This document shows, piece by piece, positions 36,169 to 46,927 of a DNA stretch of 64,000 nucleotides. Made by a program: the position numbers and the translations under genes. The notes under the pieces were generated by a model. The model was not told the origin of the DNA. It saw only the letters and a list, made by a program, of their open reading frames with translations, and made no database searches. The DNA lies in assembly GCF_037038585.1 (NCBI RefSeq), contig NC_092541.1, positions 2,415,445 through 2,479,444 on the forward strand, read 5' to 3'. Within the stretch, counting starts at the first letter, position 1. Each line of letters begins with the position of its first letter. Origin of the DNA: Patagioenas fasciata. Lineage: Eukaryota > Chordata > Aves > Columbiformes > Columbidae.

Positions 36169-38325
36169 ATGGATTACAATGGGGAAGCCAGGCCGGGGGA
36201 TTTTCATGCTGGCTATCAAGAAATCGAAGGGATAAACTTGGGATACTTACAGATCAATGGCACCCAGATGTTTGCTTTGGCCCAGGTCCTCAGCGACCTG
36301 TTTAAGGATATCCCCAGGACCACCATCAGCAAGAAGATGGAAACCTTAAAGATAAAGAGCCGACGCTGCGATCTCAAAGAGCTCCGGACCCTCAAAGCCA
36401 TCAACTCGGTGCCCACCCGCGCAGTGAAGTGTTCCCTCATCTCCAAGGCGGACCTGGAGGCTCTTTGCACCTCCTGCAAGAGCCTCAGCCCCCGGAGGAG
36501 GAAGAGGAAAAGGAAAAGCAAGAGGAGGGAGCAGCTGCTGCTGCCGGACCCGGGGGAGCTCTTCCCCTGTCCCCGGCCCCAGCTGCTGCCGCCCTGCAGA
36601 GCCGGCGGCTGTTGCTCCCCCCCGGCCCCCGCCCGCCCCAAACTGCCCCCCGCTTTCCCCAAGCCGCGCTCGGCACCGGCCGCGCTGCTCCCGCAGCCTT
36701 TCCACAGGGCCTTCCCCGCCTTCGAGAAGCCGCCTCGGGGCCGGAGGGGTTACGCTCTGGCGGGTCGGGGGGGGCTCTTTGCCGGTGTCCTGGCCGGGTA
36801 CCCCCGCGACTTGACGCTGCTGCATCCCGCGGCCGCGCATCCCGCCGTGCATCCCGCCGCGCTCGCCCAGCCGGGCCGGCGCAAGCGGGGGCCCTGCTGT
36901 GCCAAGGGGCTCTTCCCGGCGGAGAAGGGGTCCGCGGCCTCCAGGAAAAGCCGCTCCTCCGTCTTCCCCGGCTCCAAGAGGCAGGGAACCTCCGCCGGCT
37001 ACTCCAGCGACTCGGACTCCAGCCTGGACTTCGGTGGGTCCAGCCCCGCCACGTCCAGCGACTCGTCGGAGGAGGAGGAGGAAGAGGAGGAGGAGGAGGA
37101 AGGGGACAGCTCGTGCAGCAGCGAGGAAGGCAGCTCCTCGGAGTCGGAGAGCAGCTCGCTGTGCAGCGGGGACTCGGTGCAGAGCACCCGGTACAGACAG
37201 GCGGCTCTGCCCCGCTTCCAGCCGCAGCCCCCCCGGGAGCCCCTCAGTGAGGAGCGCCCCGCCGAGCCCCCCCCGAGCGTGGGCAAAGCCCTGCGCCCCG
37301 ACCCCAACCTCCTCTTCCTCTCGCAGCAGCTCTGGGCCAGGACTTTGCGAGCATCAACTTTGGAAAGTTTGAGCCCGGTTCTAGCCCTAGGCTCAGGGGC
37401 TCAGCCGCTGCCGGAGCTGTACGCAAAGCAGGAGGCCTCCCCTTCCTCCTCCTCCTCCTTCTCCTCCTCCTCCTCCTCCCCCCCTCCCTCCCCGAGCAGC
37501 ACCCCTGGGGGGGCTCCGCAACAAAAGGAGGGAGGCTTTGGGGACGCGGAGCCCTGCGCCAAAGGGAAGGATTTGCACAAAGATGCCTCGAACAATAGAG
37601 CCTCGTTAGGCCCCAGTGACCAGGCAGAGAGGCAAAGCGGAGCTTTAACCGGGCGAGCGCTTTCCCCAGAGCCGGTGCCGGGCTCGGCCCCGCAGCCCCC
37701 GGCTCAGGAGCCGCCGGGGAACCTCGACCCGTCCCCAGCCGGGGAAACGGGGGAGCCCCGGCGGGAGCACTTTGACCGGCTGATCCGGCAATCCAAGCTG
37801 TGGTGTTACGCCAAAGGGTTCAACCTGGACGGGAAAAGTTTGCGGCACGGAGGGAGGACGGAGCCTTGTAAAGCCGCAGAGCTCAAATCCTCCGGCTCCA
37901 AAAGAGCAGAGAGCCCCAGCACCTTGTCAAACAAAGCTTTGAAAGGCAATGGCTCGGAAAGGAATGCCAAGCGCAGACGCCTTGCCAGAGGCGCTGAGGC
38001 AGAAAGGCAACAGAGCTCCTCTAAAGGGAGGCCACAAAAGACTCCGAGGAGAAATGCCAAAAAGGGAAACACTCACTGCAAACGCCTCGGCAGCGCCGGG
38101 CCCACCCCGCCTCGGAATTCCTTCAGCCTCATGGGCAACTTCCCCTGTATTCCCTCCCTGGTCGTGGGGGAAGATGGGGACCTGTGTCCAGCCTCCTCCT
38201 TGGGGGTTAAAAACTCCTGGGTCCTCTCCAAAACTCACCCGCTGTGGAGCTGGCACTTGGGGGGCAACGCCATCCCGGTGCCCCCCAGCCTCAAATTCCG
38301 GGGCTATAGCTTGGAGGATCTCTAA
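36169..38325 (+). CDS. EPOP: EPOP orthologue with an N-terminal SKI/DACH domain (718 aa, single coding exon)
   Basis: EPOP in mammals bridges elongin BC and PRC2.1 (through SUZ12) at CpG islands. The start at 36169 lies in a perfect GCCACCATGG; an in-frame ATG at 36124 has a poor context. Residues 13-104 form a SKI/DACH domain (GYLQINGTQMFALAQVLSDL; RTTISKKM; LKAINS; LISKADLEAL). A basic cluster follows at 109-120. An acidic/Ser tract at about 278-335 ends in SVQSTRYR (336-343), echoing SVQSIRFR in SKIDA1. The segment DPNLLFLSQQLWARTLRAS (378-396) lines up with the human EPOP elongin-binding region. EHFDRLIRQSKLWCYAKGF (533-551) is nearly identical to human EPOP. A C-terminal block (650-718) has VVGEDGDL, PASSL, HPLWSWHLGG and PPSLKF; this region binds SUZ12 in mammals. 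Human EPOP is about 379 aa and lacks the SKI/DACH half. SKIDA1 itself is the alternative name, but it lacks the EHFDRLI motif and sits beside MLLT10. Confidence 0.9.
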   Translation: MDYNGEARPGDFHAGYQEIEGINLGYLQINGTQMFALAQVLSDLFKDIPRTTISKKMETLKIKSRRCDLKELRTLKAINSVPTRAVKCSLISKADLEALCTSCKSLSPRRRKRKRKSKRREQLLLPDPGELFPCPRPQLLPPCRAGGCCSPPAPARPKLPPAFPKPRSAPAALLPQPFHRAFPAFEKPPRGRRGYALAGRGGLFAGVLAGYPRDLTLLHPAAAHPAVHPAALAQPGRRKRGPCCAKGLFPAEKGSAASRKSRSSVFPGSKRQGTSAGYSSDSDSSLDFGGSSPATSSDSSEEEEEEEEEEEGDSSCSSEEGSSSESESSSLCSGDSVQSTRYRQAALPRFQPQPPREPLSEERPAEPPPSVGKALRPDPNLLFLSQQLWARTLRASTLESLSPVLALGSGAQPLPELYAKQEASPSSSSSFSSSSSSPPPSPSSTPGGAPQQKEGGFGDAEPCAKGKDLHKDASNNRASLGPSDQAERQSGALTGRALSPEPVPGSAPQPPAQEPPGNLDPSPAGETGEPRREHFDRLIRQSKLWCYAKGFNLDGKSLRHGGRTEPCKAAELKSSGSKRAESPSTLSNKALKGNGSERNAKRRRLARGAEAERQQSSSKGRPQKTPRRNAKKGNTHCKRLGSAGPTPPRNSFSLMGNFPCIPSLVVGEDGDLCPASSLGVKNSWVLSKTHPLWSWHLGGNAIPVPPSLKFRGYSLEDL

Positions 38326-41300
38326 GGACAGCGCACGGCCCGGAGGAAAGGTTTACATGCAACAGATGAGAGCTGCAGGGGGGGCGGGAAGGGGTCCCGG
38401 CGGGGCGGCCGGGCCGGGGTGCCCCGGGGGCTGAGGGGGGGCCAGCGGACCCTCTGTCCCGCCGACCCCCGGGGCCACTCCCGCTGGGGGTGTCCGAGCG
38501 GGAGGTGTGGGTGCCCGGAGGAGCCTTGGGGGTCCCGGGGGGGGTGCGGAAGCGTTTCGGGGGGGGGGTGCGAGTGTATGCACGGCTTCGGCTGGGGGGA
38601 GGACGGGGGGTTTCCCCGCTCTGGGATTTGTTTTTGTCCGTGTGCCAGGGTCCGATGTTGTTTTCGCGATGAGTTTTAAGGGACGAAGTTAAAACACGCG
38701 ATCAAACCCGGGGTGGGGGGCGGACGGACGCCTTCCCACCCCCCTACATCCCCCCCCCTCTTCCCGCTCTACTGCCAAACGCGATGGGTTATTCCCAGGA
38801 AAGGGATTTGGGATGAACCGCAGCTCGGAGGGGAGGGAAGGGGCTCCCGGCCCCGCTCCCGCCGCCCCTTCTCCCCTCTCTCTTTAGATACCAAAAAAAA
38901 ACCCACAAAAAACGAGGGAAGAATAGGTCCAAATTCTCCCTTTTCCTCCATAAATACATTGGATTAAACTAATAATAATCCCACGCAGAGAGAAATAATG
39001 ATATCACGCAGCACAAACACTCCTTTTCGGTCCGACTCAATCCCGGCGAAATTGGGAGCAGCTATTCCAAATAACTATATTAATAGCGATGTAATGTTTT
39101 CTGTCTGCTTAAGAGCCAGGAAGAAAACACCGACTTTAAAAAGAGCAGGAAATTCTGTTTGTTAAAAGAAAACAGGAGGCTTTGAGGAGAAGTTATTTGA
39201 AACCGCTGCATGTATATTAAAAAAGGAAGAAAAAAAGAAAGAAGTGAGTTGTTTGCTGGATAATAACCCCAACTCTGATAGCCTAAAGGTAGCAGGCCTG
39301 TAAAAGCTTTACGGGCACAAGAAATGGGATCCAGGAGCATTAGCAATAGGGTACAGATGGACAATTTGATCCCTCCCGAGCTCCGGGGTGGAATGCGGGG
39401 AAGAATGCGGGGGGAATGTCCCTCTGCTCTGCAGAGGAAATCATATCCCAGTTTAACTTTTCTTGCAAACCAGTGGCTTTGTAACTGGCTCTTTTGACTA
39501 TTTCTGATGTGATTTCCACCCCACTTTGGCATCAAAGCCCGACGGGCTCTCTGAAGTCCGCTCTGTTTTGGAAACGTTGGGTAAATCAAAGCTGATTTCT
39601 TTTTTGGTGGGGGGGGGGGAATGTGGGGGAGGTTCTTTTTCGTTCCTCTTTGCAGCAGAAAACCTTCGCAGCCCACGGCCGGGGATCCCGCTCTGGGATT
39701 GCTCTTTTCTCCCCCAAATCTCTTCACAGCGCCCTTTTCTTCCCGTGGAAAGGGAAACGAAACGAGAATAATCGCAAAATTCGAAAGAAAATATTCAGAT
39801 CTGGCCCGGGCCGTTTTGATTTTTGTTTTGTTGGTTTAATTCCAAAAAAAGAGACATTTTTAAGGTCAAGCGTATTTTGCATCTATTAAGCGATGTTTTT
39901 CTTGGAGGTGGCGAATTGTTGCTAAAAGCGATGTTGGTTTTACTTGGGTTTTTAGCGGGTTTTTTGGTTTACTGCGTTTTCTTGTTTACTTCACCCGTCC
40001 CTCCCATGCTGAGCAAAAGAGGGGGATTTCTCCTGCCTCCCAAATATTCACGTTTTATATCCGCGGTTACCAACAAAATATTAAAGCCCAACAACCAAAC
40101 TGTGTAGGAGCCACAAAAGCCGATTTGGGGGAGTTTGCCCGTTTTCCGTGTTAATTGCGGAGCACGATCGCTCTCTCCCTTTCCCCCCGCGACTCCCCCA
40201 AATCCGTGTTGGGTTAAAAATGTATTTTCTAGGAAAAAACCAATAAAATGTAAAGGAAAGGCCGGTGGGACGGAGCGGTGCGGGAGGGACACTCGGCCGC
40301 ACAGAGCGGGGAGCGGGCAGGAAATAAACCCATGAGATCCGCGCTGGGAATAAACGCTAAAATATATTATATATATATATACACATATATATATATATTT
40401 AAAAATAAAGGAAAAAAGGCAGCAGACCGCAGCTCCGTCTGCCGCGGGCAGGACCAGCCAAATAACTCAGGACTATTTTCTAAAGGGTAGAAACACCTCG
40501 GGAAGGGCGTGCGGGGGGCGAGCGGCACCCACGCGTGTGCAGCTCCACCGACATTTCTCTCTGTGTGTATATCTATGCGTTTGTAGCAGTGGGTGTGTGG
40601 AAAACACGGCTTTTCACCCACGCTGCGTGTGCGGACGTTCAGGCTCGACACGCCCGGGCACATTTCTCTGCTCGCACATTCCGTGCGGGTTTCTGTGTAT
40701 AATGCGAGGGGGTTGTGAATACGATGTAAAATACCTCATAACTTTCCGCACAAACGCACCCCGAACGGCTCCCCCAGCAGCACAACCATCCCGTTCGCAG
40801 CGAGCAAGAATAATCCTAAACCAATAATAATCCCAAAACAATAATAATCCCCCATTTGTTTTTAAAGGCGTTGTAAGGAAATTAAGCGATTAAAAAGAAA
40901 GTAATCTTCCTAGCAACCCCCCAATAAGGGGCTGGAGAAGAGGGTGGCGATGCATCGAAAGTAAAATAAATAAGCATTAAAAATAATAAATAAGGAAAAG
41001 ACAAACTGTTATCTAAAATAGCGCGTTTTGGACTTAAAAAATGAGCAAGGCCAAGCGGCCGCTGGTTGGAAGAAGCGAAACCTCTGCGGGACACAATGAG
41101 CCGGGGGAGGGAGCGGTTGGAGCGAGCAAACTGGTTCTGGTTTGGAGTAAAAGATCGACTCGCATCTCCAGGACCGGATAAAGGGTAGAAAGACACCTTT
41201 ATAACGACATTAGTGACGTTGCTTGATTTCCAAACGGGTGCAAAAGAAGCAAAAACTGATTTTTTTTCCCCCATAATCATGTTGGTGTAGGTAGGACAAA

Positions 41301-41855
41301 ACGGAAAGTATCTTGTAAAAATAAAAAAATAAAGAAAACTTTTATTAAAAAGGTGCTGCTTTGAAAAATGCAGCCTGCTTTAGACTCAGGAAAAATCTCA
41401 GCTTGGATGCGGTGTGGTGCTTTGTAATCACGGTTTGTAAGGGTTTATTTGGGGGCCGGGGGGTTCAGGGACCTTTGCTCTCTCTTTGCGTTGCTGGATT
41501 AAAAATCCCCATGCAGTGGGTTGAAAAATGTGGGTCACTTCATGGGTGTTTCTGTGCTGGATCCCCGGCCCCACGGATGCTTCTCCCAGGGATAGTTTAT
41601 TTTTGGGGGGTGCTGTGGATGGGGAGGGAAGTTATTTCTCTGCTGCCTCCCCCCTCGGCCTCAAACATACATTGAGAAATAACCACCCAGGGGAGGAAAG
41701 AGCCTTTTCCAGCCATGTCTTGGGTTTTCCGTTTCGATTTACTGTACCTTTATTTATTTGAAGTTGTTGTAAGTATATGACGATGAAAGTGTTAATTCCT
41801 GCGTGCAATATGGAATCTAGGCTGAGAAATAAATACCTTTTCTTTTTCTTTTTTT
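38326..41855 (+). other. EPOP: Probable EPOP 3' UTR
   Basis: No other gene is visible between the stop codon and the AATAAA at 41828. The first 300 bases are very G-rich. AT-rich sequence follows, with a TA microsatellite at 40361-40400 and an ATTTA near 41752-41756. Earlier AATAAA hexamers, for example 40242-40247 and in the 40322-40355 region, could give shorter transcripts. Extent is inferred. Confidence 0.5.
40361..40400. repeat. (TA)n microsatellite
   Basis: Imperfect TA dinucleotides interrupted by ACACA, within the probable EPOP 3' UTR. Confidence 0.9.
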
Positions 41856-42010
41856 AAAGGACTGGTTGATATTGGGGTTGTTTGGAGGGGGGTGTGTGGG
41901 TTGGTTGGTGTTTGTGGGAGCTGGGGGGGTTCGCTTTGGGGGGGTTATTCATTTGTACACCCAGAGTGTGCGTGTGTTTGGACCCACGGCGGTTGTGCGG
42001 TGGGGGGGGT
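41828..42010 (+). terminator. EPOP: Candidate distal polyadenylation site of EPOP
   Basis: AATAAA at 41828-41833 is followed by a T-rich stretch. From about 41861 comes a long GU/G-rich run (GGGTGTGTGGGTTGGTTGGT and GGGAGCTGGGGGGGTTCG) reaching about 42010. A hexamer plus GU-rich downstream element, backed by G-rich pause-like sequence, is the classic vertebrate 3'-end arrangement. Use of the site is inferred. Confidence 0.55.
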
Positions 42011-45000
42011 GCGTGTCAGCCTGCGCCGCTGGGCTCTGTCCAGCTGTGGCTTCGCACATCTGGCTGTGCGTGTTTATTCGGATTATTCCGAACGCGCCCC
42101 CTCCGCCCACACCCCCCGTGTGGGACCCGCGTGGGCCTGTTCCGCGTCCCCACGTGTCTGTGGCCACGTCCTGAGCTCCGCACGTCTGTGACATGTGTGT
42201 CCTTCACCCGTACGAGTGGGTGCGCACGCATGTGCTTTGGGTTGGGTGGTACGCGCCCCAAATGAGCCCCTTTTCCCTGGACGTTTAATTGGAAATCGAT
42301 AGCTCCTTCCCTCTAATTTGGAGGCCGGAGACTGTTCCCCAAACATGTGTTTCTATTTTGAGGGCCTCAGGACTTAGTGCCCTTTATGGAAGGAGCACTT
42401 CGGGTTTATTTTTAAACCTCGACCCAAGGAAAACGGCCGAAGGCTCGAAGATCCCGCTGGAGCAGCATCGGTAGAACCAGGTTCAAACACAAACCCAACG
42501 TGGATCAGAGAAGCGACCCAAAGAAGTGGGGTTTTATCTGTGCAATGCGGGTTTTAAAGTCTGTTATTCTGGCTCTGGGTTGGGAAGGGTGAAATTCTGA
42601 CCTGGGGAGAATTTGCCCATGTCTTTCACAGCCAGAAAGATTCTCTCTCCAAACCGAGAAAACCGGAGAGAGAAACAAAACGCACCCCAAGTCAGGATCT
42701 CATTAGTTGTGATTAATAACCAGGTATTATTCGATTGCCACAAAATCGCGTCATGACCTCCCTTTTGCAGGTAAAAACCCCCTTAGAAATCAGAAATCTA
42801 AATCACACCAACATATCGATCTGCAAATGAGGAACGCGGCGCTTCAAACCCATTCGCTGCTTTTTAATTTCCCCCCTTGTTTTCCCCCCTTTCTCGCAGC
42901 GAGGAATCCGAATTTAAACGTAAAATGTAAACCAACATTTAACATTTAGAGAGGTAAATCCTGGGAGCAGCCAAAGCGACCCCAGCGGGGCCGCACCGGC
43001 TCTAATCGCAGCCAAATGACCCTGCTATTATTATTACTATTATCTTTTAAAGAAGGTAATTTAATAATGACGTTAATTATCTGCAGGGACCTGCCGGGCC
43101 CCCTCCCCACCCCGTAGATTTGCGGCTGTTTTCTGCCCCCCAAAACAATTTTAGGGACGGAATCTGTAGCCCCGGAACAAGGTGTGGGGGGAGTCGCTGC
43201 ATTTATTTAATGTAGTGTCAGGGTGTTAATGATAAATTAGATGGCAGGGGAGGGGCTCGGAGGAACAGCAAGCTGTGAGAAAAAAAGCAGCGTAACCCCC
43301 TCCCAGGGTTGGGCTGGGGGAGGGAGGGAGCGGGGGGGCCGGGGGGTGAGGGATTAAGTGTCACTAAAGGCCTTTCATTTACCATGTTTACATGTAGTCA
43401 ATAGAAGAGAATGGACAAGGGTTTATTGTGAGTTATGAGGCTCTTTCGAACTCCCATGTTATCAATATCTCCCTCTTTAAAAAAAGCGGGGAAAAAATAT
43501 ATATAATTTTTTTTTTTAAGAGAAAATTAATTTTTTAAGAGGAAATTCATTGCTTTTAGAGAAAAAACAAAGCGAACAAAAAAAAAAAAAAAACAACCCC
43601 GAAATTACCCGCCAACCTTTCGGGAAGGTGGGAGCCCGGGCCCCCCGGTCAGCCCACAAAGCTCTTTGGAGGATCCTTCAGCTGTTCCATATAAATCTAC
43701 GGGCTCAATAGGTGGAGTTTATGCTTTTAGCAATTGAAAGAAATTACCCTAAATGAGGCCATATGGGAAACTGTGCTCATCATCCTTCCCCCCCCCCGCA
43801 TCCCTCCTCCCCAAAACCGGGGGAGGACTTTGCGTGTCCTTTGTCAATAAAAGGAGGTTTTTGGGGCTGGTGCGTGGCTTCAGTTCTCGTCCCTTCCTGG
43901 GGCTGGGAGGAGGAAAATGCCCTTAAATCCTGACTTGGACCCGCCCCGCACCCAGGCTGCTCTTGTCCCTCTGACCCATTTTACCCCCATTTCACCCCAA
44001 TTGCCCCCCTGCGTGCTGGGGCCCTGCACACTCAGGGTGTTTACCTGGAATTCCATTTCCCCTGCACTTTTACACATTGGGCTCATCCAGCCTTTTAACC
44101 AGCTAGAAACCATCACCCGTCTGGACGACTGCTTGTAATTAACCATTCGTTACAGCGGTTTACCCCCCCCCCCAATAACTAAAGACCTTGCATAGGAAAC
44201 TTGGGATGAAAGCAGAAATGACCCATGGGGAAGTGCTGTGGAATGAATCCCCCCAACCAGGCTCAGCAAGGCCCACGCACTGTGGTTTCCAACACGGTGA
44301 AAACTCCTCCTCGACTCACGCAAAAGGGTTATTTTCCAACTGTTCTTCAACTTCTCATCAGAGGTGACTTTGGGGATTAAAGAAAAGGTAAAATAACAAA
44401 AATGCTGCTGTCAGGTTTATAATTTTATGTTCTTAGCTCTAATTCTACGTATTAGCATCTTGCTTGTGGATACTGGTGTTACCTTCCTGGCGCTGTGTAA
44501 ACAGGAACATCAGTAACAAGGGACAAAGGTGAATCCAAAGTATGGATTTTGGGAGGAGAAAACTCTGATTAATTGTGTGAGGGACCAATTCAGCCCCAAA
44601 AGGCAATGGGAGCGAGGGCAGGGATGCGGGTGCTGCTGTTTCCCCTCCCCAGCCCTTTACCAGCTGCTTCCAGGCTGGAAAACCCTGGATCAGTGCTTGG
44701 ATACTCCCAGCAGCAGAAATATTAATACATAAATATATGTGGAAGTGAATAACTTCCAACGGGGCAAATAACTCTCATTCTTTGCTCGTATATTTGTATT
44801 TTTCCTGTTAATTCCCATTTTCCCCCCCTGCATTCGTCAAGGTGGGATTCCCTGCTCTGAATGGTGCCCCAAGGAGCAAAAGCTCCTTATACCCCCAAAT
44901 CGACCCGGGGACACTGGGTGTCACTTGAGGGTGGCTGCTGGGCGCCCATCATGTGTCCTGAGTGGGGACAGGACCTGGCAGAGCTGGGGATGAGGGGGCA

Positions 45001-46927
45001 GGATGATGTTACAACACCCCCATTTCATTCCTTATTTCCATTATTTTAGGACTGGGAAAAGGAAACGGCACCGAGGGAGCTGGGGAAGGATGAGGCGACC
45101 GGGTGGGGAGCAGCATCCTCGGGAGAGCAGGACTGGGAAGGATGGAAGGGGGGTGTCACCTGGCTGTCCCCCCTCCCTGGGGCTCCCTAAGGAGGTGGCG
45201 GGGTCAGGGCGGCTGGTGGCCTGGCTGGGGGGGCACACCGGGTGTCAGTTTTCCCTATCTCGCCCGAAAATCTCAGCAGCCTGAACTCTGTGAACCCGGG
45301 GAGGGACCAGATGTGCTTCCCCCCCCAAGCTGTGCTCTCTCTCTCCAGCTGTGGCTCATCCAGCTGTGCTGCCCGGGGTGGGGGGGCTGGGGGAGAAGCC
45401 CCTTTCAGTTGGTAATGGGCTGCCAGCAGTGTCCTCACCCTGCGGTGTGGGGTGGGGGCACGGGGGGTGCAGGGCTGGATGTGGTGCCCAGGTTGGGGTG
45501 TAAGCACAAGGTATGTGGGTCCATGGGGTGCAGGTTGGGGTGAGGGTCCCTGGGTGCAGGTTGAGCCCCCAAAGGGGAGGTTTAATTTCACCACCGCACT
45601 TCGCAATATTGTACATTTGGTTTTGAATCAGGCGATTACAGGGGAGAGTCGCGGCTGTTGTGTGCTCCACATCCCATTATTTCCATTATTAATCCTTGCC
45701 GCTCCTGCAATAATAATGATAATTTCAGCACTTTCTTTCGCTAAAAATGCTGGTACTGAGACTTCGTAAAATACTTCCGTGGAGGAGAAAAAACCTCCAT
45801 TAATAGCAGTTTGTGACAGAAAATCGTTTGGGCTCTGCTGTCAGCGTGCCTGCTAATACCTGAATAATTAATGCCAGACTTTTCTCCCCCTCTTCAAATA
45901 TTAACATGTTTAGAATCCTTGTCAAAATCGAACGCCCCTCCTTGAAATTAATTGCCAGGAAAGATAAGGAGAGGCACGTGGTTTTCAAAATACCCTTTGT
46001 TTTTAAATGTGAGAAAGATTGAGGCAGGAAAGAGGGTATTGAGGAATCTGGTTGTGTTGTCCGCTTTATAACTTTTTAGGTGGGTAGAAATGCGTGCAGC
46101 TGCATTTGTGTGTGTTTTTGGGTGTATGCATGTCCATGTGTGCAAATATATGATATATAAAATAACCCCAGTTTGTGCTCCAGAGATCAGGGGGGAAAAG
46201 CGGGGTCGGTGGGATTGGAGCTGCTGTCGTGGAAAGTCGAATGACGCCACCCTGACCATCCTCCCCGTATATATATTTATAACGTCCCAAGGGTGCAGCT
46301 CTGTCTCTCTTGGTTTAAAACAAAACCAGCCAAGAGTCTTGAGGGTCAAAAGGGAGGTGGGGGAGGGCTTTTCTCTACCTACCCCCAGACAAAGATCCCT
46401 TTGAATCTAATCAAGCAGAAAAGAAACCCCTTTCCTGTGTGTTTTTGTACGAGGGGAGAGGGGTTAGGGCTGCCCTGGAAGGTAAAAGGAAAGGAGATCC
46501 CATTTTTCCTTTCAACAATGAGATCTTTATAAATGTTCTCAACCCCCCCACCCCCAATAAAACCCAACCCCAGGAGTGGAAGACGTTGCTGCGTGGACAA
46601 GGTGGGGTCAGGGCGATGCCCCAGCGGGAGGGGACATAGGGGGACACGCAGGGGACTGCAGGTGGAGGGGTGAGATGCGATTTGGTGGTTGGTTTTCTGC
46701 AGGGGGAGGGTTTCCAGTGCTCCCACCCTGTTCTGACACCCCCGGAGCCCTCGCGTCAGCTGTGACCAGCCAATGGCCTCCAGATTGTCCCTCGGCGGGT
46801 CTCATCCTGTCTCCATCCACATCAACTGCAAAACTTCCCCAAAGCCCAATTTCCTATTGTCTGTCACCACCAAAGCCCAGCGAGGAGCCCAAAGCCTGTG
46901 CTCGTGCTGGAGGAGTTTTCCTTCCAT
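42011..46927. other. Gene-poor DNA downstream of EPOP, part 1
   Basis: No gene is supported. It contains a 16-A run at 43578-43593, AT-rich possibly conserved sequence at 43190-43790, and G-rich sequence with quadruplex potential at about 45190-45560. Confidence 0.55.
43190..43790. promoter_or_regulatory. Candidate conserved non-coding element
   Basis: Unique, low-CpG sequence with TTAATGATAAATTAGATGG, CATTTACCATGTTTACATGT (a forkhead-like TGTTTAC), and two CArG-like motifs (CCATATAAAT near 43688 and CCATATGG near 43760). This motif-rich look is only suggestive, since no comparison species is available. Confidence 0.25.

Noticed and set aside
36346..37307. Long frames in other phases and on the opposite strand inside EPOP
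   Set aside because: Shadows of the GC-rich EPOP coding exon.
36124..38325. Naming the plus-strand gene SKIDA1 because of its SKI/DACH domain
   Set aside because: The EHFDRLIRQSKLWCYAKGF and VVGEDGDL...PASSL motifs match EPOP, and the neighbour is MLLT6, not MLLT10.
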